From Thiohalocapsa marina (GTDB lineage: Bacteria; Pseudomonadota; Gammaproteobacteria; Chromatiales; Chromatiaceae), in contig NZ_VWXX01000004.1 of assembly GCF_008632335.1 (NCBI RefSeq), positions 209,086 to 273,085 of the forward strand: DNA of 64,000 nt, given 5' to 3'. Under the pieces are notes generated by a model, which was given only the letters and a program-made list of their open reading frames with translations, made no database searches and had not been told where the DNA came from. The position numbers and the translations under genes are program-made. This document shows positions 16,446-27,495 of this stretch, piece by piece (the first letter of the stretch is position 1; the number at the start of each line of letters is the position of its first letter).

Positions 16446-18538
16446 GCTCCTGCGTGGGTTGTCTCTTCGGTCGATGGCTGCGCGACGATCTGCGCCTTCC
16501 GCTTCCTTGCCAGCAGTTCCTGATCGCACAGCGGACAGAACTCGTGCTCGCCGGCGATGTAGCCGTGGTGTGGGCAGATAGAGAAGATCGGCGTCACGGT
16601 GATGTAGGGCTGGCGGAAGTGCTCGAGCGAGCGGCGCACCAGCCGCTTGCAGGCGTCCACGGAACTGACCTGCTCGCTCATGTACAGGTGCAGCACGGTA
16701 CCGCCGGTGTACTTGGACTGGAGTTCCTCCTGCATCGCCAGGGCCTGGAAGGGGTCGTCGGTGTAGCCCACCGGCAATTGCGAGGAATTGGTGTAATAGG
16801 GCGCCTGGTCGGTACCGGCCTGCAGGATGTCCGGAAAGCGCTTCCGGTCCTCGCGGGCAAAGCGGTAGGTGGTGCCCTCTGCCGGGGTCGCCTCCAGGTT
16901 GTACATGTGGCCGGTCTCCTCCTGGAACTGCACCATGCGCGCGCGCACATGATCCAGCAGGCGGCAGGCGAAGGCCTTGCCCCAGGGGGTGGTGATGTCC
17001 TCGGCGTCGGCGGTGAAATTGCGGATCATCTCGTTGATGCCGTTCACGCCCAGGGTACTGAAGTGATTGCGCAGGGTGCCCAGATAGCGCTTGGTGTAGG
17101 GAAACAGACCCGTGTCCATGTGGCGCTGGATCACCTTGCGCTTGAGCTCCAGGCTCTTCTTGCCCAGCTCCATGAGCTGGTCCAGCCGCGCGTAGAGGCC
17201 CTTCTCGTCGCCCCGGTGCGTGTAGCCGAGCCGGGCGCAGTTGATGGTGACCACGCCGAGGGAACCGGTCTGCTCGGCAGAGCCGAACAGACCGTTGCCG
17301 CGCTTGAGCAGTTCGGTCAGGTCGAGCTGCAGCCGACAGCACATGGAGCGGACCATGTTCGGCGAGAGCTCGGAATTGATGAAATTCTGGAAATAGGGCA
17401 GCCCGTACTTCGCCGTCATCTCGAACAGCAGTTCCGCGTTCTCGCTGTCCCACGGAAAGTCTTCGGTGATGTTGTAGGTGGGGATCGGGAAGGTGAAGAT
17501 GCGACCCTTGGCATCGCCCTCGGTCATCACCTCAATATAGGCGCGGTTGATCAGGTCCATCTCGGCCTGCAGTTCGCCGTAGGTGAAGGGCTGCTCGACG
17601 CCACCGATCACCGGCACCTGCTCGCGCAGGTCCTCCGGGCAGACCCAGTCGAAGGTGAGGTTGGTAAAGGGTGTCTGGCAGCCCCAGCGGCTGGGCACGT
17701 TGAGGTTGTAGATCAGCTCCTGGATGTACTGCTTGACCCGCGGATAGTCGAGACCGTCGATGCGCACGAAGGGCGCCATGTAGGTATCGAAGCTGGAGAA
17801 GGCCTGGGCGCCGGCCCATTCGTTCTGCAGCGTGCCGAGAAAGTTTACGATCTGCCCGATGGCGCTGGACATGTGCTTGGGCGGACCGGCCTCGACCTTG
17901 CCGGGCACACCGTTCAGGCCCTCGGTCAGCAGGGTGCGCAGCGACCAGCCGGCGCAGTAGCCCGCCAGCATGTCGAGATCGTGGATGTGGATGTCGCCTT
18001 CGCGGTGCGCCTCGCCGATCTCGGGCGAATAGACATGACTGAGCCAGTAGTTGGCGATCATCTTGCCCGAGGTGTTCAGGATCAGCCCGCCCAGGGAATA
18101 GCCCTGGTTGGCGTTGGCCGCCACGCGCCAGTCCGAGCGGTCCAGATACTCGTTGATGGAGCTGGCCACGTCCACCAGGGTGCGGCGGTCGGCGCGCAGC
18201 TTGGCACGCTGCTCGCGGTAGACGATGTAGGAGCGGGCCGTCTCGAAGTGGTTGGCACTGATCAGCGTCTGCTCCACCACATCCTGGATAGACTCGATGT
18301 CCGGCAACCGTGTCTGACCCGACGCCCCGTGGCCCGATTCACCGCCATGACGATGCGCCAGCACCTTGACCGCCTGCGCCGTCAGCAACTGCGCCTCGAG
18401 TTCGTCGAACTCGCCGGTCGCCCGCCCCGCCTTCAGGATGGCCGCCTGGATCTTGGCCGCGTCGAAAGGCACCTGCTGCCCGTCGCGCTTGAGGACGCGG
18501 ATCGGCAGGGTCGCAAGATTGGAGCGGCTGTTGTCCAT
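16442..18538 (-). CDS. nrdD: Anaerobic ribonucleoside-triphosphate reductase, catalytic chain without its glycyl-radical end
   Basis: 698 residues from the ATG at 18538. A GTG at 18565 is also in frame, but it lies inside a predicted NrdR box, so the ATG is preferred. The N-terminal ATP-cone (IRVLKRDGQQVPFDAAKIQA) senses ATP/dATP. The barrel contains HIHDLDMLAGYCAGWSL and the substrate-site segment around NLTFDWVCPEDL. The C-terminus has a zinc site with CPHHGY and CPLCDQELL, then ends without an RVxGY motif. The enzyme makes dNTPs without oxygen, which fits an anaerobic phototroph. Confidence 0.95.
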   Translation of the reverse strand: MDNSRSNLATLPIRVLKRDGQQVPFDAAKIQAAILKAGRATGEFDELEAQLLTAQAVKVLAHRHGGESGHGASGQTRLPDIESIQDVVEQTLISANHFETARSYIVYREQRAKLRADRRTLVDVASSINEYLDRSDWRVAANANQGYSLGGLILNTSGKMIANYWLSHVYSPEIGEAHREGDIHIHDLDMLAGYCAGWSLRTLLTEGLNGVPGKVEAGPPKHMSSAIGQIVNFLGTLQNEWAGAQAFSSFDTYMAPFVRIDGLDYPRVKQYIQELIYNLNVPSRWGCQTPFTNLTFDWVCPEDLREQVPVIGGVEQPFTYGELQAEMDLINRAYIEVMTEGDAKGRIFTFPIPTYNITEDFPWDSENAELLFEMTAKYGLPYFQNFINSELSPNMVRSMCCRLQLDLTELLKRGNGLFGSAEQTGSLGVVTINCARLGYTHRGDEKGLYARLDQLMELGKKSLELKRKVIQRHMDTGLFPYTKRYLGTLRNHFSTLGVNGINEMIRNFTADAEDITTPWGKAFACRLLDHVRARMVQFQEETGHMYNLEATPAEGTTYRFAREDRKRFPDILQAGTDQAPYYTNSSQLPVGYTDDPFQALAMQEELQSKYTGGTVLHLYMSEQVSSVDACKRLVRRSLEHFRQPYITVTPIFSICPHHGYIAGEHEFCPLCDQELLARKRKAQIVAQPSTEETTHAGA

Positions 18539-18561
18539 GGCAGTGGTGAATCCCGGGGAAG

Positions 18562-18577
18562 ACACAAGATATAGTGC
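18562..18577. promoter_or_regulatory. NrdR box, proximal
   Basis: ACACAAGATATAGTGC matches the NrdR consensus acaCwAtATaTwGtgt at nearly every position. It lies 24 bp upstream of the nrdD ATG and exactly 31 bp from a second box, the usual tandem arrangement. NrdR should repress this operon when dATP is plentiful. Confidence 0.85.
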
Positions 18578-18592
18578 CGGAGATTATAGATA

Positions 18593-18608
18593 CCCCAAGA
18601 TATAGCGT
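18593..18608. promoter_or_regulatory. NrdR box, distal
   Basis: CCCCAAGATATAGCGT carries the core CAAGATATAG shared with the proximal box. Start-to-start spacing is 31 bp, or three helical turns, as in experimentally known NrdR operators. The nrdD promoter is expected to overlap or flank this site. Confidence 0.8.
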
Positions 18609-18976
18609 GCAAGCGCAGAACCGCTTTCTTGATCCAAAGCAACTCAAGGCCGATAGTCACGGGAAATATTTATAGTGACAGTATACTTATTACGACAACA
18701 TGGCCAGATGGGCATCAAGGGGACGGTATATCGATCCGTTAACATGACAGAGGCAATGTTATAGTGACAGTGTACCAATCTAGATCACATCATCACGGGC
18801 GGTCATTCCAGCGCCAAACTCGATGACTGCGAACCAGATCCACCGGCCAATGAATGAGACAGTCCATCAATCCTGGCCCCGGTCAGCTCGCACAAGCGGG
18901 TCGCCCGCGCCTGCGGGCCGCCCCGCAGGTAGCGGCGAGAAATGACGGTGACAATCAGTGTGACGGTATAGGTTTC
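18609..18976. other. Intergenic region with RAYT-associated short repeats
   Basis: No gene is supported in this 368 bp stretch. It carries several copies of a GTGACAGTATAC-like word, all in the same orientation: 18675-18686, 18719-18730 (GGGACGGTATAT), 18764-18775 (GTGACAGTGTAC) and 18960-18970 (GTGACGGTATA). There is also a GC-rich possible hairpin near 18895-18935. These are probably the left flank of the RAYT unit. Confidence 0.65.
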
Positions 18977-19681
18977 TCAATCCTTGCTGGAACCGGCCAA
19001 CAGCTCATCCGTCTGCGCATCACGACTCCGAGGCTTCGGACCCGGCTTCTGCGGTCGAAGCACGCGTCCGAGACGGTTTTCGACGTCCGTGACGAATGCA
19101 TTCGAACCCAGGGGCCGACCCGTGCGCGAATGCCGATGGAACTGTTCCGGGTCCTCTTCGGCGTCCGTATCGGCCAGGAAGCCTGCCCAGTCGCCCACCA
19201 GGTCCAGCAACGGGCGAACCCGTACCAAGGCATCGTCTTCGCCGCTCAGATGGGCGCGTGCGCTCGACCATGGCCACTGCTCGGGCGTCGCGCAAAGCCC
19301 GGCACGCACCGGATTTCGCTCGACATAACGCGAAGCAGCCAGCAGATGCGGCTCATCCATCACGAACGAGTGAAAGCGTTCCTGCCAGAGGTGCCCGCAC
19401 CAGTCCTGGCGCGCATTGATCATGCGCGTATAGCGCCGATGCGTCTCGCCCAACGCACAACGTAACCCGTCTTCCGTCGTCGGCACCATCACTAGATGTA
19501 CATGGTTCGGCATCAGACAGTAGGCCCAGATCTCGGTGCCGCAACGCCGGCAGGATGCTGCGAGCAGGTCGCGATAGGCGACATAATCCGTGTCATCGAA
19601 AAATGTCGATTCGCCACGATTGCCACGCTGCGTGATGTGATGCGGTAAGCCGGGTACGACGACCCGCGCGATTCTGGCCAC
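18977..19681 (-). CDS. REP-associated tyrosine transposase (RAYT, Y1/IS200-like)
   Basis: 234 residues from a GTG at 19681 behind GGAGGAAAA. The single-strand transposase core is intact: LPHHITQRGN near the start, the HUH pair His60/His62 in MPNHVHL, and the presumed nucleophile Tyr119 in RYVERNPVRAG. The C-terminal tail GRPLGSNAFVTDVENRLGR is typical of RAYTs. These proteins mobilise REP-type hairpins rather than themselves. It is flanked on both sides by short GTGACAGTATAC-like repeats in opposite orientation. Confidence 0.92.
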   Translation of the reverse strand: MARIARVVVPGLPHHITQRGNRGESTFFDDTDYVAYRDLLAASCRRCGTEIWAYCLMPNHVHLVMVPTTEDGLRCALGETHRRYTRMINARQDWCGHLWQERFHSFVMDEPHLLAASRYVERNPVRAGLCATPEQWPWSSARAHLSGEDDALVRVRPLLDLVGDWAGFLADTDAEEDPEQFHRHSRTGRPLGSNAFVTDVENRLGRVLRPQKPGPKPRSRDAQTDELLAGSSKD

Positions 19682-19718
19682 AGGCTTTTCCTCCGAATGG
19701 GAGTGGGATGCATATACC

Positions 19719-19866
19719 GCCCCCGGGGCGGGCTATCGGGCGAGTATATGGGGAAGCTTAGTATACTGTCACCTAATCTAGGGTACGATAGGCCGCGATA
19801 GGGCCGTCACCGCAGCAAGGTCCTGTAATGCATGCAAGAATACGAGCAAGTTTAATATACCGTCAC
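19719..19866. repeat. Right-flank RAYT repeats and hairpin
   Basis: Behind the transposase start lie a GC hairpin (CCGCCCCCGGGGCGGG, about 19719-19735) and two words GTATACTGTCAC (19761-19772) and ATATACCGTCAC (19855-19866). They are reverse complements of the GTGACAGTATAC words left of the gene, so the RAYT is bracketed by inverted sites. Confidence 0.7.
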
Positions 19867-19933
19867 CTAAACTACGTCCCTGCACCGGGACCATGTTCTG
19901 ACGGCTAGCGACTCTGGGCTGGCGATCCCGGGC

Positions 19934-21253
19934 TCAGAGCGCCAGTTCGATGCCGCCGACGAGGATGCCGGGGAGCAGGGCGCTGTCGCTGGAGCGTCCG
20001 CCGTAGGTGTCTGGTGAGAGGATCAATTCCCGCTCCGCCGTGAGGGCTTCAAGGCGGTCGCCGAGCAGATGATAGAGCGAGTCATCGAAACGCATCACCG
20101 CCAGGGGGGCCACGAGCGCCCCGTTCTCGACCCAGAAGGTACCGAAGCGGGTCATGCCCGTGACGCGACAGGCGTTACGATCAGACCAATTGCAGTACCA
20201 GAGGTTGCCGACATAGATGCCGGTGCCGAGCCGCGCCAGCACCTCGTCCGCGGGCAGATCGCCGGCGCCAACGGCGACGGACTCGGGCGACTCGACCGCC
20301 GCGTTGACCGGCTCGCCATACTCCTTGGCGCTGCGCGCATCCACCAGGCAATCCTTGAAGCGGCCCTGCTCGATCAGCGCCACCCGCGGCGGCTTGGCAA
20401 AACCCTCGTCGGTGAAACCGGCGCTCAAGCCCCGCCCGTGCTCTTCGTGGATGCTCAGGTCCGGATGCAGCCGCTGTTCGCCATTGACCAGCGCCAGCAG
20501 CGGGGTCTGGTGGGTGCGATGGTCCCGCAGCCCGAAACCGCCCCAGGCGAGCATGTCCATGAGTTCCTGAACCGCCGCAGGGGCCAGATAGGCGCGATAG
20601 CGGTCGGGCTCGATCCGCCGCTGCGGGCGCGCCATCACAGCCAGGCGCTCGCGCTGTCGGGCGATGCGCTCGGCAAGCGCCGCGGGCTGCCAGTCGAAGC
20701 CGCTATAGCTCTCCTTGACCGCCTTGTCGCGGTCCAGGTAGCAGCTCCAGTCCAGATTGAAGCTGTGGCTCTGCTGCCAGCAGCGATGCCCGATGGAGCT
20801 GGCGAGCCCGTCCGCCAGGCTGCCGGCGGCCCAGATACCCACCAGGTCGAGGCCTTCCGCAAATTCGGTGAGGGTGCCGATGGCCTCGTTGCTGTCGGGC
20901 AGCGTCGCCGGCAGATCGCGGTGAATCTCCAGCGCCGTCTCGCCGACGTTCAGGTAGGGGTCATCCGGCACATGGGGCAGGCGCTCGCGCAGCCGTTGCA
21001 GCAGACTCAGAGCCATGGCCTCATCGGCCGTCGAATCGCCGCTTAGTTGGCAGTCGCCTTCCACCTGCTTGCGGCCCTGGATCAGGGTCAGGCCCAGGTC
21101 GGCGCTGCGCACGCTGCCGGCCTGTCGGACCCGGTTCTGATTGAGCCGCACGAAGTCCGAGGCCTCCACGCCCAGGCGTGCGAACAGGACCTCGTCACCC
21201 TGCAGTCGGCCGTTCAGCCGATCCGCCAGACCAAAGAACGCCTCGCGCCTCAT
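19934..21253 (-). CDS. tldE: TldE/PmbA-like subunit
   Basis: 439 residues. This is the second member of a TldD/TldE pair and lacks the HExxxH metal motif, as the TldE/PmbA partner should. The two subunits form a metalloprotease that in E. coli matures microcin B17 and degrades CcdA. Recognisable segments are SGFTDEGFAKPPRVALIEQG and the closing RSSDSALLPGILVGGIEL. The ATG at 21253 overlaps the tldD stop by 4 bp. The sequence is divergent from canonical PmbA and may belong to a separate subfamily. Confidence 0.82.
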   Translation of the reverse strand: MRREAFFGLADRLNGRLQGDEVLFARLGVEASDFVRLNQNRVRQAGSVRSADLGLTLIQGRKQVEGDCQLSGDSTADEAMALSLLQRLRERLPHVPDDPYLNVGETALEIHRDLPATLPDSNEAIGTLTEFAEGLDLVGIWAAGSLADGLASSIGHRCWQQSHSFNLDWSCYLDRDKAVKESYSGFDWQPAALAERIARQRERLAVMARPQRRIEPDRYRAYLAPAAVQELMDMLAWGGFGLRDHRTHQTPLLALVNGEQRLHPDLSIHEEHGRGLSAGFTDEGFAKPPRVALIEQGRFKDCLVDARSAKEYGEPVNAAVESPESVAVGAGDLPADEVLARLGTGIYVGNLWYCNWSDRNACRVTGMTRFGTFWVENGALVAPLAVMRFDDSLYHLLGDRLEALTAERELILSPDTYGGRSSDSALLPGILVGGIELAL

Positions 21254-22701
21254 AACCCACCCCCGAACACCTCGACATCGCGGAACAGACAGGGCGGCGA
21301 GGCATGGCCCACATAGACCCCCTGGTTCGGCTCGCCCTTGCCGCAGTTGGTGACACCGCGCACTTCCAGCGTCTCAGGGCCGCCGACGCCGTCGAGCGTG
21401 CGCCAGAACCGGGCCGAAATGCCGCGGTAGCCCGGGTTGCGCACCAGGCCCTTGAGTTCGCCATCTTCGATGAGGCGACCCAGCTCGCAGCCGAACTGGA
21501 ACTTGTTGCGGCTGTCGTCGATGGACCAGGAGCGGTTGCTGTCCATGAGCACGCCACGCTCGACCCGGGCGATCAGCGCGTCCAGGCTGCCCTCGCCAGG
21601 CTCCAGGTTGATGTTGGTCATGCGGTCGATGGGCGGCCGCGCCCACTCGCTGGCACGGGCATTGGCGGTGCCGGGCAGTCCCGCGCGACGCTGCGACAAC
21701 ACGCCGCCGAGGGGGCGCTCCAGGATGCCGTCGCGGATCAGGTGCACGCGTCTGGCCGGCGTGCACTCGTCGTCGGCGGCACAGCTCGCCAGCTCGCCGG
21801 GGACAGTGGGATCGAAGGTGACATTGAGCAGCGCCGAGCCGTAGCGGTAACTGCCGAACATCTCCGGCGTGACGAAGCTCAGGCCCGCATAGTTGCGCTC
21901 GTCGCCGAGGATCCGGTCGAGCTCCAGCGGATGGCCGATAGACTCGTGGATCTGCAGCGTCATCTGGCTCGGCAGCAGCACCAGATCGCGCCGCCCGCTC
22001 GGGCACTCCGGCGCCTCGACCAGGGCGATGGCCTCGCGGGCGACACGCTCGGCGTCCTCGATCAGACGACTCGCCGCGATGCGTTCGAGCCCGCCCTGAC
22101 GGGCATGGTCTGCACCGCCGCCGTGGCGCGTCTGGGTCTGACCGTCGACATACGCCGTGGCGGACAGGCCCGGATGCACATACTCCCAGTGCTGCAGCAC
22201 GTCGCCGCCATCGGCGGTGATGAGCCGCTGCACCGTCCGCCGGTGGCCGAGCCAGGCGACGCGTTCGACGATGCGCGCGTCCACGTCGAGCGCCGCGCAG
22301 GCCTCGAACAGCAGGTCGAGCTTGTCCCGCAGGGTCCGCGCGGCCCAGGGCTCGGTCACCGGAGACCGGTATTGCGCGCGCAGGGCGCTGCGTGGGTACA
22401 GACCGGCATCGAACAACCCACGACGCGCATGCAGCGCGGCGGCCCGCAGCGCCTGCTCCGACGCCCGCCGGAGCCCGGCCGCGCTGAGATCACTGGTCGC
22501 CGCATAGCCCAGCCCGCCATCCGCCAGCACTGTGACCATGGCGCCGCGTGACAGGCCAAGGCTGCTCGGCTCGGCGACGTCATCGCGGACCACCAGAGCC
22601 TCGTGTACCTCGTCTACCAGACGCAGGGTCCAGTAGCTCGCCCTTGGCGCCGACGCCGCAAAGGTGTCGACGATGTGCTGCAGTTCTTGCTCGAGATTCA
22701 T
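21250..22701 (-). CDS. tldD: TldD-like zinc metalloprotease subunit
   Basis: About 483 residues from the ATG at 22701; an ATG at 22716 would add five residues. The zinc motif HESIGH (HExxxH) is in QMTLQIHESIGHPLELDRIL, and the second metal-site cysteine is expected in VTNCGKGEPNQGVYVGH near the C-terminus. GERNYAGL-like and MTNINLEPGEGSLDALI segments agree with the family. It forms the catalytic half of the heteromer with the overlapping downstream gene. No RiPP precursor lies directly beside the pair. Confidence 0.9.
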   Translation of the reverse strand: MNLEQELQHIVDTFAASAPRASYWTLRLVDEVHEALVVRDDVAEPSSLGLSRGAMVTVLADGGLGYAATSDLSAAGLRRASEQALRAAALHARRGLFDAGLYPRSALRAQYRSPVTEPWAARTLRDKLDLLFEACAALDVDARIVERVAWLGHRRTVQRLITADGGDVLQHWEYVHPGLSATAYVDGQTQTRHGGGADHARQGGLERIAASRLIEDAERVAREAIALVEAPECPSGRRDLVLLPSQMTLQIHESIGHPLELDRILGDERNYAGLSFVTPEMFGSYRYGSALLNVTFDPTVPGELASCAADDECTPARRVHLIRDGILERPLGGVLSQRRAGLPGTANARASEWARPPIDRMTNINLEPGEGSLDALIARVERGVLMDSNRSWSIDDSRNKFQFGCELGRLIEDGELKGLVRNPGYRGISARFWRTLDGVGGPETLEVRGVTNCGKGEPNQGVYVGHASPPCLFRDVEVFGGGL

Positions 22702-22759
22702 CACGACAATCGGCATCCGCTACGGTTGGCGCCGGACAGTTCGGCGTCGATGAGTTTAG

Positions 22760-22803
22760 GGAAACGCTGATTCATTCAGCGTTTCCCGTGCAGGGCAGGA
22801 GGT
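22760..22803. repeat. Palindromic repeat GGGAAACGCTGATT, copy 2
   Basis: GGGAAACGCTGA, a short spacer and TTCAGCGTTTCCC form a near-perfect inverted repeat, followed by GTGCAGGGCAGGAGG. It matches the copy at 15111-15153 and lies upstream of the tldD-tldE operon. Confidence 0.8.
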
Positions 22804-22916
22804 CCCGCCATTGTTGGCTGCGCAAGCCGCTGAAAATGAAACGATTCGGAAACCGCGTTTTCGAATCGCGTGCTGATTTTTGGCCAGGATGGCACCGGGC
22901 GGCAAGAAGTCCGGGC

Positions 22917-22953
22917 AATAAAAAAGCGCCCCCGAAGATCGGCAGGCGCTTGA
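22917..22953 (-). terminator. Intrinsic terminator after tRNA-Glu
   Basis: On the minus strand an AAGCGCC...GGGCGCTT hairpin is followed at once by TTTTTTATT. It lies 7 bp beyond the 3' end of the tRNA-Glu gene and fits a rho-independent terminator for the tRNA transcript. Confidence 0.8.
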
Positions 22954-22959
22954 TCGAAT

Positions 22960-23035
22960 TGGCGTCCCCACGGGGATTCGAACCCCGGTTGCCGCCGTGA
23001 AAGGGCGGTGTCCTAGGCCTCTAGACGATGGGGAC
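22960..23035 (-). tRNA. tRNA-Glu (UUC)
   Basis: 76 nt including an encoded CCA end. On the minus strand the acceptor GTCCCCA pairs with TGGGGAC, the T arm reads GGGGTTCGAATCCCC, and the anticodon loop CCTTTCACG gives UUC. The discriminator base is G. A terminator follows directly. Confidence 0.97.
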
Positions 23036-23118
23036 CTGAGACTGTTGGCGATGTTGTCAGCAGAAGGCCCGGTGCGCTGATTGCTGTCGGCGCTGGCCGG
23101 GCCTGATACTGTTCGCTG

Positions 23119-23146
23119 CGTTTTCGGACAAAATCGTCCGAAAATG
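23119..23146 (-). terminator. Hairpin downstream of tRNA-Ala
   Basis: A perfect inverted repeat TTTTCGGAC / GTCCGAAAA with a 6-base loop lies just past the tRNA-Ala 3' end. It lacks a long T run on the minus strand, so it may be a processing site rather than a terminator. Confidence 0.45.
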
Positions 23147-23152
23147 ATTTTT

Positions 23153-23228
23153 TGGTGGAGCCAGGCGGGATCGAACCGCCGACCTCAACACTGCCAGTGT
23201 TGCGCTCTCCCAGCTGAGCTATGGCCCC
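23153..23228 (-). tRNA. tRNA-Ala (GGC)
   Basis: 76 nt including an encoded CCA. On the minus strand the acceptor is GGGGCCA/TGGCTCC with the G3-U70 pair that identifies alanine tRNAs. The anticodon loop CTGGCAG gives GGC, and the T arm is GGCGGTTCGATCCCGCC. Confidence 0.97.
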
Positions 23229-23303
23229 GTGCCAAGCCCTGCATATTAGGGGCTGCTGCCCGCGTTGTCCAGTCTTTTTTTGACCTTCGCGCCCACACCG
23301 GCC

Positions 23304-23333
23304 CTTGCGTCCATGGCACACAGCGTCCATGTT
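23304..23333 (+). promoter_or_regulatory. Possible sigma-32 promoter of htpX
   Basis: CTTGCGT, a 15 bp spacer and TCCATGTT resemble the heat-shock consensus CTTGAAA-N(11-16)-CCCATnT. It lies 46 bp upstream of the htpX ATG. htpX is heat- or envelope-stress-controlled in E. coli, so the match is plausible but weak. Confidence 0.35.
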
Positions 23334-23379
23334 AGGGCGGCAACAATTTTCCTTACATTTCGCTGGGAGTCTGTTCGAC

Positions 23380-24255
23380 ATGTTACGCGTCCTTCTGTAC
23401 GTCGGAACCAACTTCGCCATTCTGGCCGTGCTGTTCGTCGTGCTGAACATCCTCGGCATCGGCGACACCACCCAGGGCACCGGGCTGCTGGTCATGGCGG
23501 TGCTGTTCGGCTTCGGCGGCTCGCTGATCTCGCTGTTCATCTCTAAATGGATGGCCAAGCGCTCCATGGGCGTGCAGATCATCCAGCAGCCGACGACCCA
23601 GTTCGAGCAGTGGCTGTTCGAGATCGTGCAGCGCCAGTCCGAGCGGGCCGGCATCCGCATGCCCGAGGTTGGCATTTTCGAGTCGCCCGAGCCGAACGCC
23701 TTCGCCACCGGCTGGAACCGTAACGACGCCCTGGTGGCGGTCAGCACCGGCCTGCTGCAGCACATGACCAAGGACGAGGTGGAGGCCGTGGTGGGCCACG
23801 AGATCAGCCATGTGGCCAACGGTGACATGGTCACGCTGGCGTTGATCCAGGGCGTGCTCAACACCTTTGTCATCATCCTGGCGCGAGTCATCGGTGGCTT
23901 CGTCGATTCCGCCCTGCGCGGTCAGAATGATGAGGGCGGGCCGGGTATCGGCTACTTTGTGGTGTCCATCATCGCCGAAATCGTGCTCGGCTTCCTGGCC
24001 TCCATCGTGGTGATGTGGTTCTCCCGTTACCGCGAGTTCCGCGCCGACGCGGGCGGCGCCGATCTTGCCGGCCGGCAGAAGATGATCGATGCCCTGCGCG
24101 CGCTGCAGCGGGTGCATCAGCCCCACGACCTGCCTGCCGGCGAGTTCGCCGCCTTCGGCATCTCCGGCGGCATCGGCGACGGCATCAAGAAGCTGTTCGC
24201 CAGTCACCCACCGCTGGAGGAGCGCATCGCCGCACTGGAGAGCGGGCGCCGCTGA
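23380..24255 (+). CDS. htpX: Membrane zinc protease HtpX
   Basis: 291 residues from the ATG at 23380; the frame is open earlier, but family members start MLRVLLYxGTN. Two N-terminal membrane spans (about residues 3-25 and 36-55) precede the M48 peptidase domain with the zinc motif HEISH (His140, Glu141, His144). Two further spans follow near residues 152-172 and 190-215, then [16 protein letters not shown], which supplies the third zinc ligand region. It degrades misfolded inner-membrane proteins. Confidence 0.96.
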   Translation: MLRVLLYVGTNFAILAVLFVVLNILGIGDTTQGTGLLVMAVLFGFGGSLISLFISKWMAKRSMGVQIIQQPTTQFEQWLFEIVQRQSERAGIRMPEVGIFESPEPNAFATGWNRNDALVAVSTGLLQHMTKDEVEAVVGHEISHVANGDMVTLALIQGVLNTFVIILARVIGGFVDSALRGQNDEGGPGIGYFVVSIIAEIVLGFLASIVVMWFSRYREFRADAGGADLAGRQKMIDALRALQRVHQPHDLPAGEFAAFGISGGIGDGIKKLFASHPPLEERIAALESGRR

Positions 24256-24280
24256 ACAGCTCGTCACATCCGACCGTGCC

Positions 24281-24318
24281 AACCGCGGGCAGAACCGTCC
24301 CTGGAGACGCCCGCGGTT
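24281..24318 (+). terminator. Hairpin downstream of htpX
   Basis: Perfect 10 bp inverted repeat AACCGCGGGC / GCCCGCGGTT around an 18-base loop, 25 bp after the htpX stop, followed by the weakly T-rich GCTTCT. It is a likely transcription end for htpX. Confidence 0.45.
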
Positions 24319-24407
24319 GCTTCTGACGCCGGTGCCCTGCGCGACTTGGCGTCAGCGGACAGCGCCCTGTTTTGCGCTTGCCCCCCGAAACCCCTCTCGT
24401 CTTTTCA

Positions 24408-24436
24408 CTGTGCCCTCCGCGCCTCAGCGGTTAACG
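24408..24436. repeat. Dispersed repeat, solo right arm
   Basis: CTGTGCCCTCCGCGCCTCAG followed by CGGTTAA matches the right arm of the 12.7/27.3/31.8/35.8/51.8 kb elements, but no left arm is visible nearby. It ends 11 bp before the uvrA ATG. Confidence 0.7.
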
Positions 24437-24446
24437 AAAGAGCCCC

Positions 24447-27272
<2,826 letters not shown>

Positions 27273-27310
27273 CCGACGACAACGAAATCCTGCCTTTTTC
27301 GCGCCTTGTT

Positions 27311-27400
27311 CAACCGCAAGGACGCTGAGAACGCAGAGGCAATGCGGGGCATTTCTACTCTCTGTGTTCCTTTGCGTCTGCTGCGGCTCAGCGGTTTGAA
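27311..27400. repeat. Dispersed inverted repeat, copy 2
   Basis: Left arm CAACCGCAAGGACGCTGAGA (27311-27339) and right arm ending GCGGCTCAGCGGTTTGAA (27357-27400) are imperfect reverse complements and match the other copies. It lies between uvrA and cysZ. Confidence 0.8.
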
Positions 27401-27495
27401 TTCGGCGCTGCTGGCCGGCAGCGGCTGGCGACTGACGACCAATAGCCGCATAATCCCCGGGTTTTATCCGCCTTCAACCCACCGGGGTCACCCTC

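Noticed and set aside
18538..18565. GTG at 18565 as nrdD start
   Set aside because: It falls inside the proximal NrdR box and the extra nine residues are not part of the family N-terminus.
16454..18574. 706-residue open frame antisense to nrdD
   Set aside because: Lies fully over nrdD, whose motifs are unambiguous. Composition is that of a reverse-strand shadow.
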